From Raoultibacter phocaeensis (GTDB taxonomy: Bacteria; Actinomycetota; Coriobacteriia; Coriobacteriales; Eggerthellaceae), in contig NZ_CABDUX010000001.1 in assembly GCF_901411515.1 (NCBI RefSeq), positions 1,426,001 through 1,490,000 of the forward strand: a stretch of 64,000 nucleotides of DNA, written 5' to 3'. A program made the translations under genes and the position numbers. Within the stretch, counting starts at the first letter, position 1; every line of letters begins with the position of its first letter. This document shows positions 42,998 through 51,729 of this stretch, piece after piece. The notes beneath the pieces were generated by a model. That model made no database searches, was not told where the DNA came from, and saw only the letters and a program-made list of their open reading frames with translations.

Positions 42998-43918
42998 ATG
43001 GATTTGATACCGACGATGCAGGGAATCGCCCTCGAAGAAGATGCGCTGCCCGACGGCGCCGTCGTCGACGGCGACGGGCACATCGAACTCGAGGGGCTTG
43101 CAAACACGCGCGACCTCGGCGGTATCAAAACTGAAGACGGTAGAGCGGTTCTGCCGAAAATGCTCATCCGCTCAGGCGCTCTGTCGGGAGCCACCGAACA
43201 CGATGCCGCTGCGCTCACCGACGAGTACCGGCTTGCGAAGGTCATCGACCTGCGCACCGAGGAAGAGCGCCTCAAGAATCCCGATCCGGAAGATCTGTTC
43301 GACGGCGTCGAGTTCCTCGACATCCCCATCCTCAACACCCAAGCCCTTGGAATCACGCGCGAAGGCGGGATCAAGGGCCTGCTCAAAGCCGTCAAGGTCA
43401 TCGATACCGATCCTGCTGGCCTCATGATCGACATCTATCCGAGCATGCTGCTCAACGAGCAGAGCATGCAGGGGTACCGGCGCTTTTTCGAAGAACTCCT
43501 GAAGAACGAACCGCCCATCGGCACCGATCCGATCGACGACGATAGCGAACTATCTCCCGCGACGGGTTCGGTGCTTTGGCACTGCTCTGCCGGTAAGGAC
43601 CGCGCAGGACTTGCAACGGTGCTGCTGCTTCACGTGCTCGGCGTGCCTTACGAGAGCATCCTTGCCGATTACCTCGCTACGAACAAGTACATGGAAACCC
43701 GCACGCAGGAAATCCTCGATTCGCTTTCCGCCTACGGGATGGCCGGCAAGCTCGACGAAGGCGTCCGCGTGCTGAACTCCGCCGACGAACGGTTCCTGCG
43801 TGCCGCCCTCGATGCGGTGAACGAACGCTACGGCAACCTCGACGCGTACCTCGAAGAGGCGCTCGGGATAACACCCGAGAAAGCCGACGCGTTGCGCGCG
43901 AAGTTCCTCGGGAAATAG
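42998..43918 (+). CDS. Tyrosine-protein phosphatase, MptpB/lipid-phosphatase-like
   Basis: A 306-residue protein. ATG 42998 follows GAGAAAGG. Signature HCSAGKDRAG with nucleophile Cys196, Asp201 and Arg202; the HCxxGKDR form with Lys and Asp is typical of the MptpB/triple-specificity group that acts on phosphotyrosine, phosphoserine and phosphoinositides. LANTRDLGGIKT near residue 38 and VIDLRTEEER are family motifs. There is no signal peptide. Substrate unknown. Confidence 0.9.
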   Translation: MDLIPTMQGIALEEDALPDGAVVDGDGHIELEGLANTRDLGGIKTEDGRAVLPKMLIRSGALSGATEHDAAALTDEYRLAKVIDLRTEEERLKNPDPEDLFDGVEFLDIPILNTQALGITREGGIKGLLKAVKVIDTDPAGLMIDIYPSMLLNEQSMQGYRRFFEELLKNEPPIGTDPIDDDSELSPATGSVLWHCSAGKDRAGLATVLLLHVLGVPYESILADYLATNKYMETRTQEILDSLSAYGMAGKLDEGVRVLNSADERFLRAALDAVNERYGNLDAYLEEALGITPEKADALRAKFLGK

Positions 43919-44209
43919 CGAAACATACCCCTTAGGTTGCGCCATTGCTCGCTGCGACGCGTGCAGGTTGCCACGCCTGCGGCGCGTATAGGCTGCTACG
44001 TCCTCGGTCTTTTCCCGCCTGGGGGCCATCAGAGGTCGGTCTTGATGCAGCCTCCGAGCAAGCGCGAGCGGTACCGACGCTCAATGCGCACACCGACGAA
44101 TCGGTGCGCTCGGTGGCAAATCAGGTATTGTCGTACATTTTGGCGGATAACCCCGTATCATAGCGGAAACTTTTTTTGACAACTCTGCTAGGAATTATGG
44201 GGGACTGCT

Positions 44210-44911
44210 ATGAGTGAGAGAATGGCGCAATCGATAACGAGCGAACAACCTGCGCAATCAGCGGTCGCAGGCGAACGGTCTACTGTGCCGGCTGCTGTAG
44301 CCGAGCAACCTGTGCAATCGAAAGACCAGTTAGCCGATCCGAGCGCCTTGGGCCTGTTCGGGCTTGCGGTGATCACGCTTGTGGCATGCTCTCAGAAGTT
44401 CGGGATAACCGAGGGCGTAACCGGCGTTATGAGCTGGGCGATTTTTCTCGGAGGATGTATGCAGCTCATAGCCGGCGTGTTCGACTTCAAAAAGAACAAC
44501 GTGTTCGGCGGCACGGCGTTCATCGCATACGGGTTCTTCTGGTGCGCCATGGCGTTTTCGTGGGCGGTTTCGAGCGGCATGTTCGGCGAGCAGGCGGCGC
44601 TTGCATTCGATCCGAGCCAGACAGGCGTTGCGTTCACGGCGTACTTGATACTCACCGCGTTCATGACAATCGGCGCGCTCAGGACGACGAAGGTTCTCTT
44701 CCTTATCTTTCTTGCCATCGATTTTCTGTTCATCGGGCTTGCACTCAGTTCCTTCGGCATCGCGCGCGAAGCAACCCATATGCTGGCAGCGGTAAGCGAG
44801 CTCGCTATCTCGCTCTTGAGTTTTTACGGCGCGGGGGCCAACGTGCTCAACAAGCATTTCGGCGAAGAGTTCCTGCCGCTCGGAACGGCGTTCTGGGTAA
44901 AAAATAAGTAA
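44210..44911 (+). CDS. Acetate/succinate transporter, SatP/GPR1-FUN34-YaaH family
   Basis: A 233-residue membrane protein with six helices. DPSALGLFGLAVITLV corresponds to the NPAPLGL family motif, and FGGTAFIAYGFFWCAMAFSW and AFMTIGALRTTKVLFLIFLAIDF follow the usual pattern. Members carry acetate or succinate with protons. An unusual 40-residue hydrophilic N-terminus with two EQPxQS repeats precedes the domain. GGGGGAC lies before the ATG. Short-chain acid uptake or export is inferred. Confidence 0.88.
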   Translation: MSERMAQSITSEQPAQSAVAGERSTVPAAVAEQPVQSKDQLADPSALGLFGLAVITLVACSQKFGITEGVTGVMSWAIFLGGCMQLIAGVFDFKKNNVFGGTAFIAYGFFWCAMAFSWAVSSGMFGEQAALAFDPSQTGVAFTAYLILTAFMTIGALRTTKVLFLIFLAIDFLFIGLALSSFGIAREATHMLAAVSELAISLLSFYGAGANVLNKHFGEEFLPLGTAFWVKNK

Positions 44912-45039
44912 CAAGATCAACGATTGTTTTCGATGCGTTATCGAATCGCACCTGATGCGCTCCTGCTTCGTTAGGCCATCCTCACATTTTCATCCTATGC
45001 TGGAAACGCTGGAATGAACTATGTATAGGAGGTGTACCC

Positions 45040-45222
45040 ATGCCATTACCTGAACCGAGGGCAAACGAGAAGAAGGAGACGTTCATCTCGCGCTGTATGG
45101 AAGAGATAACCGACGAGGATCGTGAGAAATGGCCCGATCAAAAGCAACGTGCTGCAATTTGCTACAGCCAATGGGACTCGTGGCAAAAAGAGCACGGGCA
45201 TCCCGAGAGGGCAGAGAAGTAA
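45040..45222 (+). CDS. Small phage-type protein (CxxxxxWPDQKQRxAICYSQW family)
   Basis: A 60-residue protein with an AGGAGGTG site before the ATG. ISRCME, then EKWPDQKQRAAICYSQW, matches a short motif found near head or portal genes in many phages and in small stand-alone ORFs. No other phage gene is adjacent, so it may be a domesticated piece or a small conserved protein in its own right. Two cysteines (19 and 41) might bind metal or form a bridge. Confidence 0.65.
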   Translation: MPLPEPRANEKKETFISRCMEEITDEDREKWPDQKQRAAICYSQWDSWQKEHGHPERAEK

Positions 45223-45306
45223 GTGCGTTTCGGTCGGTGCAGTATGCGTATGGACACCACGATGCGCTTCGCTCTTCGCATTGGTTCGGGAAGCGCATCC
45301 AGCTCA

Positions 45307-47202
45307 TCAGGCTGCTGCGGGAGCGTTTTCGAGGTAGGACTTCATCGAGTACTGCGTGATGTCCGAGCGGTTGATCACGCCGACGATCTGACCGTCTTCG
45401 AGTACAGGCACCTTCTTCAGGTGGTTCTCGCCGAGCACGCGGCACACTTCGGGAAGGTCCGCATGGATGTCCACCCCGATGATGCCTTTCGCGCCGATGT
45501 CTTTCGCCTTCATCTCCATGAGATCGCGCAGCTTGTCGTCGAACTTCTCGCTGTCGCGCCCCATCTGCATGATCATGACCACCGGGTCGACGTACATTGG
45601 GCTTCGTTTGGAGAGGTGGCGCATGATGTCGCCGTCCGACACGAAGCCGACCGCCGTGCCTCCGGCATCGACGAGCGGAGCAGCGCTGATGTGCTTGTCG
45701 ACGAGCAGCTTCATGGCATCGATCACCGTGGCGTCGGAGTCGAGCACGTATACGTCGCGTTTCATGATGCTTTCGAGCACTGTACGGCGTGCGTTGTCGG
45801 TATCGGTCGAGGCTGCCTCGCCGGGCTTGTTCTTCACGAACGCGATGGTGAGTACGAGCCCGATCAGGCACAAAAATCCAGCAACGGCGAATGCCATGTT
45901 GATGCCGAAGATGCTTGCATGGACGGTGTCGAGCGAGCCTGCGCCCGCGTTGGTTGCGATCGTCATGACCGATACGAGGACGGCGGTTCCAAGCGAGCCG
46001 GCAACTTGCCGAAACGTGTTGTTGACCGAGGTGCCGTGGTTGATGAGCGAATTGTCGAGCGCGTTCATAGCCCACGTGGTGATGGGCATGTTCACAAGCG
46101 CGAGCGCGAACAAGCGCACGGTGTAGAGGATTGTGAGGTACACCACACCCGTGCTGTCGCCGAGAAACGCCATCGCGAACGTGGTGATCGTGAGCAACGA
46201 AAGGCCGACAAGGCTCAGCACGCGCGGACCGTGCTTGTCGAACAGGCGGCCAGCGATGGGTCCCATGGCACCCATGACGATGGCGCCGGGCAAAATGACG
46301 AGGCCCGAAACGGTGGCCGAGTAGCCCATGAGCGATTGCAGGTAGATGGGCAGAAGGATGCCTGCGGCCAGCAACGACGCCTGCACGACCATGCCGATGA
46401 TCGTACCGATGAGGAACTTGCGGTTGGCAAGCACCCGAACCTGCAGCATCGGGTTTTCCATCTTGAGTTGACGACGGAAAAAGAATACGAGCGACACGAT
46501 GCCAACGAGCGTAGCCACAGCCGCTTGGATGCTGATTCCGTACGATCCGATTACGCTGAACCCATACAGCAGACACCCGAAGCCGAGCGACGAAAGGACG
46601 ACCGAAGGCTTGTCGAGCGTGGTCTGCTTGTCGGGGGCGGGAGTGCGCTTGAGCACGAACAGCGAGCAGACGATGACGAGTGCCGAGAGCCCGGCGATGA
46701 TGAAAAACATGTCGTGCCAGCTCGCGTTGTCGATGATCAGGCCTGCAACGGTTGGCCCGATGGCGGGAGCGAATGCGATGACAACGCCGAATATGCCCAT
46801 CGCGCTGCCGCGCTTGTCGATGGGAAAGGTCAGCATGAGCACGGTCATGACCATCGGCATGAGGATGCCTGCACCAGCTGCTTGCAGCAAACGGCCCGCC
46901 AAGAGTATGGGAAACGAAGGCCCCCACCCGGCGAGCAGGCTTCCTGCGGTGAAGATGCCCATCGCGACTACGAACAGGTTGCGTGTGGAGTACCGATCGG
47001 TGAGGTAAGCCGTAATGGGAATCATGATGGCGTTGACGAGCGTGAATCCGGTTGTGAGCCACTGCGCGGTTGCTGCATCGACGTTCATCTCGGTCATGAC
47101 CGAGGGAAGCGCCGGGGTAACAACCGTCTGGTTGAGAACGGTGACAAACGTGCCGAACATCAACACGGCCAACATCATGATCTGCTTGCGACTTAATCCC
47201 AT
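45307..47202 (-). CDS. DHA2-family multidrug transporter fused to CBS domains
   Basis: A 631-residue protein. The ATG at 47202 follows GAAGGAG. Residues 1-485 form a 14-helix MFS exporter of the DHA2 (EmrB-like) type, with TYLTDRYSTRN-type loop (AYLTDRYSTRNLF) and GRLLQAAGAGILMPM. Residues about 500-630 hold a pair of CBS motifs (MKRDVYVLDSDATVIDAM, HISAAPLVDAGG, and a second set ending KKVPVLEDGQIVGVINRSDI). CBS pairs bind adenine nucleotides, so transport may be gated by energy state. The fusion is unusual for DHA2 pumps. Confidence 0.88.
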   Translation of the reverse strand: MGLSRKQIMMLAVLMFGTFVTVLNQTVVTPALPSVMTEMNVDAATAQWLTTGFTLVNAIMIPITAYLTDRYSTRNLFVVAMGIFTAGSLLAGWGPSFPILLAGRLLQAAGAGILMPMVMTVLMLTFPIDKRGSAMGIFGVVIAFAPAIGPTVAGLIIDNASWHDMFFIIAGLSALVIVCSLFVLKRTPAPDKQTTLDKPSVVLSSLGFGCLLYGFSVIGSYGISIQAAVATLVGIVSLVFFFRRQLKMENPMLQVRVLANRKFLIGTIIGMVVQASLLAAGILLPIYLQSLMGYSATVSGLVILPGAIVMGAMGPIAGRLFDKHGPRVLSLVGLSLLTITTFAMAFLGDSTGVVYLTILYTVRLFALALVNMPITTWAMNALDNSLINHGTSVNNTFRQVAGSLGTAVLVSVMTIATNAGAGSLDTVHASIFGINMAFAVAGFLCLIGLVLTIAFVKNKPGEAASTDTDNARRTVLESIMKRDVYVLDSDATVIDAMKLLVDKHISAAPLVDAGGTAVGFVSDGDIMRHLSKRSPMYVDPVVMIMQMGRDSEKFDDKLRDLMEMKAKDIGAKGIIGVDIHADLPEVCRVLGENHLKKVPVLEDGQIVGVINRSDITQYSMKSYLENAPAAA

Positions 47203-47505
47203 ACGTGCTCCTTCGTTTCTGCGCAGCGGTGATGATGTGCCTGTATCCACAGATAGAAAAGGCGCTTGCGCGCCTGGGTTCTGGATCCCCTTGGTATACC
47301 GCTGCCGTTTTCGTGTAACCGCCCAATACTACGCCCCAATTAACGTGAGCGTATGAATTAGATATGGTCGTTTTGGGATCGAAACCAGTTGCACGGCGAT
47401 TAATAACGTTTATCATTAATAACTGAAGTTCTTACCAATCATGATACCCGTAGCAGCCTTCGATCGGCTTTACACAGGGCAGCGTGATGCAAGGAAAGGT
47501 GAGCC
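47203..47505. other. Divergent promoter region with a direct repeat
   Basis: This 303-base stretch lies between the MFS-CBS gene and the FIST kinase. It contains ATTAATAAC twice (47399-47407 and 47415-47423), spaced 16 bases start to start. No gene is evident. Confidence 0.55.
47399..47423. promoter_or_regulatory. Tandem ATTAATAAC repeat
   Basis: Two copies of ATTAATAAC separated by GTTTATC lie 83 bases before the FIST kinase start. This is a possible tandem regulator site. Confidence 0.4.
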
Positions 47506-50500
47506 ATGCAGGTATGTGTTGGCTTTAGCGATGCTCCCGACAGCACCGTAGCGGGAACTGAGGCGGCGCAAGCCGCGCAGTCGAATGCCGTCCGTGACGA
47601 CGCATGCGACATGGTGCTGCTTTTCTGCACCGCATCCCACGACGTTCGGAAGCTGAGGAATGCGGTCGCCGCGATCGTGGGCGAGAAAGTGCCGCTGTAC
47701 GGGGGAGGTGCGGTGGGCGTCATCACCAACGACCGGTTCGGGTATGCGGGCGACCAGGTAGGCATCGCCTGCATCTGGCTTGAGGGAGCAACGTGCGATG
47801 CACTGTGCGAGCCTGGACTCGATCAAGGCGAGCGGGCTGTCGGAGCGCGTTTGGGTGCACAGCTCAAGGAATCGGGCGTTAGGCCCGATGATTCGGTTCT
47901 GCTGTTCTATGATGCAATCGACGATTCCGACCCTCGCATGAAGTTGTTCATGGCCACATGGCTCCTCGAAGGCATGAAGGAGGAACTCGGCTTCCTGCCG
48001 AACCTCGCGGGTGCCGGAATGCAAGGGGACCACGTATGCAGTCCGGTCATACAATTCGTAGGGAACGATCTAGGTCGCTGCCATGCGCTCGCCCTCTCGT
48101 TTTCCGACGATATTCGCATCGATACCGCCATCATGCACGGGTGCCGGCCCGCATCGGGATGCTACACCGTCACAAAAGCCGACGGTCCGACGATCCTCGA
48201 GATAAACGGCGTTGCGGCGCTCGACTTCATGGACGGGTTGCTGGGCCCGGAGCTTGTTCCCGACCAGTATCCGTTCTTTCTGTTGTTCGGCGTCAACCAT
48301 GGGTCGAGTTGGATCGACTACGGTGAGGACGACTACGCAAGCAGGATGTGCTTCGGCGTCGATTACGAGCGGCGCGGCATCGTTATGTTCGAGCCCGATA
48401 TGGTGCCTGGTACGAAGTTCCAGATCATGTACCGCTCGCTCGATCTCGGTTATATGGAGCCGAAGATCGAGACGCTCTTCAGCGGTTTAGACGATCGCGA
48501 ACCGGTGTTCGCGCTGTATATCGACTGCGCTGGCCGCTGTGCGGGTTACGGCGGTATCGATAGGGAAGACGCCCTGGTGGTGCAGCGGGTGGTGGCCGAC
48601 CGCGTTCCGTTGCTCGGCATGTACGCGGGTGTCGAGGTGGCGCCCCTCGGCGGAGAGCCGCGCGGTCTCGATTGGACGGGCGTGTTCTGCCTGTTCTCCG
48701 TGAGCTCTGCGCGAGGGGGCGGGCGAAAGCGCAGTGTGCGCCGCGTGCCCATGCTCGAGGGTGACGGTTTCCGCACGCACGGTCCCGAAGGCGACGTATC
48801 AGGTGATGCGATGAGGGCTTTGTGCGAGCAAAGCGCCGCAAAAGCGCTCGCGCTCGACGCTCAGTCGATCGTGGCGCGCTACGAACTCGAACGGAAGCGC
48901 CGCGGGTTTCAGCTCATGTCCGATCTGATGGGGTTACTGCTCGAACGCGACGATGCGCAGGATGTGATCACCTCGGCGGCGCAGCGCATCAATGCAACGC
49001 TCAACATGCAGCGCACGGTTGTTCTTGCCCCTGTTTTAGATGGCCGGTTCGTACCTGTGGTGTTGCAGGGCTATCCCGAGGACGAGCGGAAAGCCGTCGC
49101 GTCAGAAAAGCTTGCGCTGCCGGCTCCTATGACCGATATCGGTCGTACCGTGATCGTCAATGCAAAATCCGATGCGGCATGCTTCGACGAGGTGCGCAGA
49201 GCCCTGTCCCTTCCGTATTTCGTATCGCTGCCTGTGGTGCAGCGCGGCGAGCTCGCCTATGTGCTCGTTTCGGGGCGTATCGTCGAACAGCCGCCGTTCC
49301 TTTCTCCCCTAGACGAAGGCGATGCAGAAACGATGCAGGCCATCGCCGCCCTCATGTCGTCGGTTCTGTTGCGCAAGAGCTTGGAGGAAGCCGAAGAGCG
49401 GGCGCTTGTCATGATGGATGCAACGCCTTTATGCGCAACGTTTTGGAACGAGGAGCCCCAAGCCGTCGATTGCAACGCGGAGGCCGTCACGTTGTTCGGT
49501 CTCACATGCAAGCAGGAGTACCTTGCGCGGTTCGACGAGCTTTCGCCCGAGTACCAGCCCAACGGCGAGCGGTCAATCGACGCTTCGAAGCGGATGATAC
49601 GCAGGGCGTTTACGGAGGGCCGCTGCGTCTTCGAGTGGCTTCACCGAAAACCGAACGGGGAGCTGGTTCCTGCGGAGATCACGCTTGTGCGCGTGCGGTA
49701 CAAGAACGCGAACGTCGTCATCGGTTACACGCGCGACCTGCGGGAAATCAAGGCGAAGATGGCCGAAATCGAGTGCACGCAAAACGAGCTGCGCGAAGCG
49801 AAGGATAAAGCCGAGGAGAACTCGAAGGCGAAAACGAGTTTTTTGGCGAACATGTCGCACGAGATACGCACGCCGATGAACGCGATCATCGGCATGACCG
49901 AGATAGCGAAATCGAGTAAAGACGAAGCAAGCACCCGGCATTGCCTCGACACGATAGCCGATGCCTCGAACCACTTGCTCGGTGTCATAAACGACATCCT
50001 CGACATGTCCAAGATCGATTCGGGCAAATTCACACTCACTCCTTCCGATTTCACGATCGAGCACCTTATCGGCAGGGCGCTCGGCGTGATCACCTTCAAA
50101 GTGCACGAACGCCGCCAAAAGCTCACGGTTGAGGTCGACTCGGCGGTGCCCGTAGCCGTGGTTGCCGACGAACAGCGTTTAGCGCAGGTGATCACGAACC
50201 TGCTTTCGAACGCGGTGAAGTTCACGCCGGAAGAGGGGCACATATCCCTTTCCCTGCATCTGGTTGAAGAGGACTGCGATTCGTGTACGCTGGGGTTCAG
50301 CGTTCGTGATACGGGCATCGGCATTTCTCCCGAACAGCAGACGGTGCTGTTCGAATCGTTCGAGCAGGCCGATGCGAGCATATCGCGACGTTTCGGCGGC
50401 ACGGGGCTCGGACTCGCCATTTCGAAGGACATCGTCGAGATGATGGATGGACACATCTGGGTCGACTCGGTTCTCGGCGAGGGATCTAATTTCCAGTTCG

Positions 50501-50976
50501 TTGTGCACGTGGGCAAGGGATCGGCAAAGCCCACCGGTGCAATCGCTGCGATGGCAGACGATGCTCCGAGCCACGACGTGTTGCGCGACGGCGCCTTCGC
50601 GGGCAAGCGCGTGCTGCTTGTGGAGGATATCGCCGTCAACCGCGAGATCGTCATCACGCTGCTTTCCGATACGTCGGTAGCGATCGATAGTGCAGAAAAC
50701 GGCAAAGTAGCGCTCGAGCTGTTCACGCGCGATCAAGGTCGCTACGATGCGATCCTCATGGACATCCATATGCCCGAAATGGACGGCTACGAGGCCGCTA
50801 AAGCGATCAGGGCGCTTGGCACGCCCGAAGCCAAGGCGGTTCCCATCATCGCCATGACGGCCAACGTATTCAGAGAAGACATAGAACGATGCCTCGCGGC
50901 TGGAATGGATGACCATCTGGGCAAGCCGATCGACATCGACGATTTGTCGGCCAAAATGAGAAAGTACTTGCGATGA
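47506..50976 (+). CDS. FIST-domain hybrid histidine kinase with GAF, PAS and receiver
   Basis: An 1,156-residue cytoplasmic protein with no membrane helix. Residues about 1-390 form FIST_N and FIST_C sensor domains (PLYGGGAVGV, LLGMYAGVEVAP), thought to bind amino acids or small ligands. Then a GAF-like region (about 465-630), PAS (about 640-750), HisKA with His785 in SHEIRTPMNAIIG, HATPase with DTGIGIS and GGTGLGLAIS, and a receiver with Asp1086 in ILMDIHMPEMDG. GGAAAGG lies before the start. No cognate regulator is adjacent. Confidence 0.92.
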   Translation: MQVCVGFSDAPDSTVAGTEAAQAAQSNAVRDDACDMVLLFCTASHDVRKLRNAVAAIVGEKVPLYGGGAVGVITNDRFGYAGDQVGIACIWLEGATCDALCEPGLDQGERAVGARLGAQLKESGVRPDDSVLLFYDAIDDSDPRMKLFMATWLLEGMKEELGFLPNLAGAGMQGDHVCSPVIQFVGNDLGRCHALALSFSDDIRIDTAIMHGCRPASGCYTVTKADGPTILEINGVAALDFMDGLLGPELVPDQYPFFLLFGVNHGSSWIDYGEDDYASRMCFGVDYERRGIVMFEPDMVPGTKFQIMYRSLDLGYMEPKIETLFSGLDDREPVFALYIDCAGRCAGYGGIDREDALVVQRVVADRVPLLGMYAGVEVAPLGGEPRGLDWTGVFCLFSVSSARGGGRKRSVRRVPMLEGDGFRTHGPEGDVSGDAMRALCEQSAAKALALDAQSIVARYELERKRRGFQLMSDLMGLLLERDDAQDVITSAAQRINATLNMQRTVVLAPVLDGRFVPVVLQGYPEDERKAVASEKLALPAPMTDIGRTVIVNAKSDAACFDEVRRALSLPYFVSLPVVQRGELAYVLVSGRIVEQPPFLSPLDEGDAETMQAIAALMSSVLLRKSLEEAEERALVMMDATPLCATFWNEEPQAVDCNAEAVTLFGLTCKQEYLARFDELSPEYQPNGERSIDASKRMIRRAFTEGRCVFEWLHRKPNGELVPAEITLVRVRYKNANVVIGYTRDLREIKAKMAEIECTQNELREAKDKAEENSKAKTSFLANMSHEIRTPMNAIIGMTEIAKSSKDEASTRHCLDTIADASNHLLGVINDILDMSKIDSGKFTLTPSDFTIEHLIGRALGVITFKVHERRQKLTVEVDSAVPVAVVADEQRLAQVITNLLSNAVKFTPEEGHISLSLHLVEEDCDSCTLGFSVRDTGIGISPEQQTVLFESFEQADASISRRFGGTGLGLAISKDIVEMMDGHIWVDSVLGEGSNFQFVVHVGKGSAKPTGAIAAMADDAPSHDVLRDGAFAGKRVLLVEDIAVNREIVITLLSDTSVAIDSAENGKVALELFTRDQGRYDAILMDIHMPEMDGYEAAKAIRALGTPEAKAVPIIAMTANVFREDIERCLAAGMDDHLGKPIDIDDLSAKMRKYLR

Positions 50977-51070
50977 GGTGAACCGTGTGCGCAGGTCGAA
51001 GTGCTATAGTTTGACGAGGGCCGTAACTCAAGCGCAACGTATACGATCAGCGGCACAGGAAGGACGCGAC

Positions 51071-51436
51071 ATGAAAGCAAAGATGGTTCACGAGTGCATC
51101 CATGTGCTCGATATAGAGGCGTCGATGGAGTTTTACGAGAAGGCTTTGGGCTTGACGGAGATGGATCGCATCGATCCCGATGACGGTAGCTGGGCCATCG
51201 TATACTTGGGAAACGATACGACTGATTTCCGCTTGGAGCTTACGTGGAACAAAGGACGCGTGGAGCCGTACGACAACGGTACGAACGATACGCATCTTGC
51301 GTTTGCGGTAGACGATATGGCAGCCGCCCGCGCTCTGCATGAGAGCATGGGTTGCATCGTGCACGAGAATAAGGCCATGGGCATTTACTTCATAACCGAC
51401 CCCGACGGATGCTGGCTCGAAGTTGTGCCGTTGTAG
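51071..51436 (+). CDS. Glyoxalase I-like lactoylglutathione lyase/VOC protein
   Basis: A 121-residue single-domain protein with the VOC fold: His8 in HECIHVLDIEASMEFYEKALGL-type start (HVLDIEASMEFYEKALGL), FRLELTWN with a metal Glu, HLAFAVDDM with a metal His, and the final LEVVPL Glu. This covers the usual four metal ligands of glyoxalase I, which detoxifies methylglyoxal. AGGAAGGACGCG precedes the ATG. In a bacterium where glutathione may be absent, the thiol partner is uncertain. Confidence 0.85.
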   Translation: MKAKMVHECIHVLDIEASMEFYEKALGLTEMDRIDPDDGSWAIVYLGNDTTDFRLELTWNKGRVEPYDNGTNDTHLAFAVDDMAAARALHESMGCIVHENKAMGIYFITDPDGCWLEVVPL

Positions 51437-51557
51437 GCAGCTGCGCCGCGGGATGCATCGTTTTCTCTTGTGCAGGCAGCATTAGGGGCATGCTTTCGAG
51501 CCGAAGCGTCCCCGAGGCGTAAAGGCAGGCAGAAGATCAACAAATAGCTGGGGTGCC

Positions 51558-51587
51558 TTGACGAGGGCCGATCTTGAAAGATACTAT
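51558..51587 (+). promoter_or_regulatory. Promoter before the EAL-domain gene
   Basis: TTGACG, 18 bases, TACTAT. The -35 lies in TTGACGAGGGCCG, a 13-mer that also occurs at 51011-51023 before the glyoxalase. Confidence 0.45.
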
Positions 51588-51729
51588 TATCCGATTGGTT
51601 AGCGAATGCGTATGTCGTGCGCTTGGAATTGGATCGTCATCGGAATCTCGGTGCATCCGTTTGACGGCCGATGCGTTTGCGCAGAGCTGGGCGCCCGTGC
51701 GCCGGCTCGTGTACCCGAGGTGGTAAGCG

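Noticed and set aside
45223-47196. 657-codon plus-strand frame antisense to the MFS-CBS gene
   Set aside because: Opposite strand is a clear 14-helix transporter with CBS domains; this frame is rich in His, Asp and Arg and matches no fold.
45307-47416. 777-codon minus-strand frame sharing the MFS-CBS region
   Set aside because: Shifted frame with Arg/His-rich composition; the 631-residue MFS-CBS frame is real.
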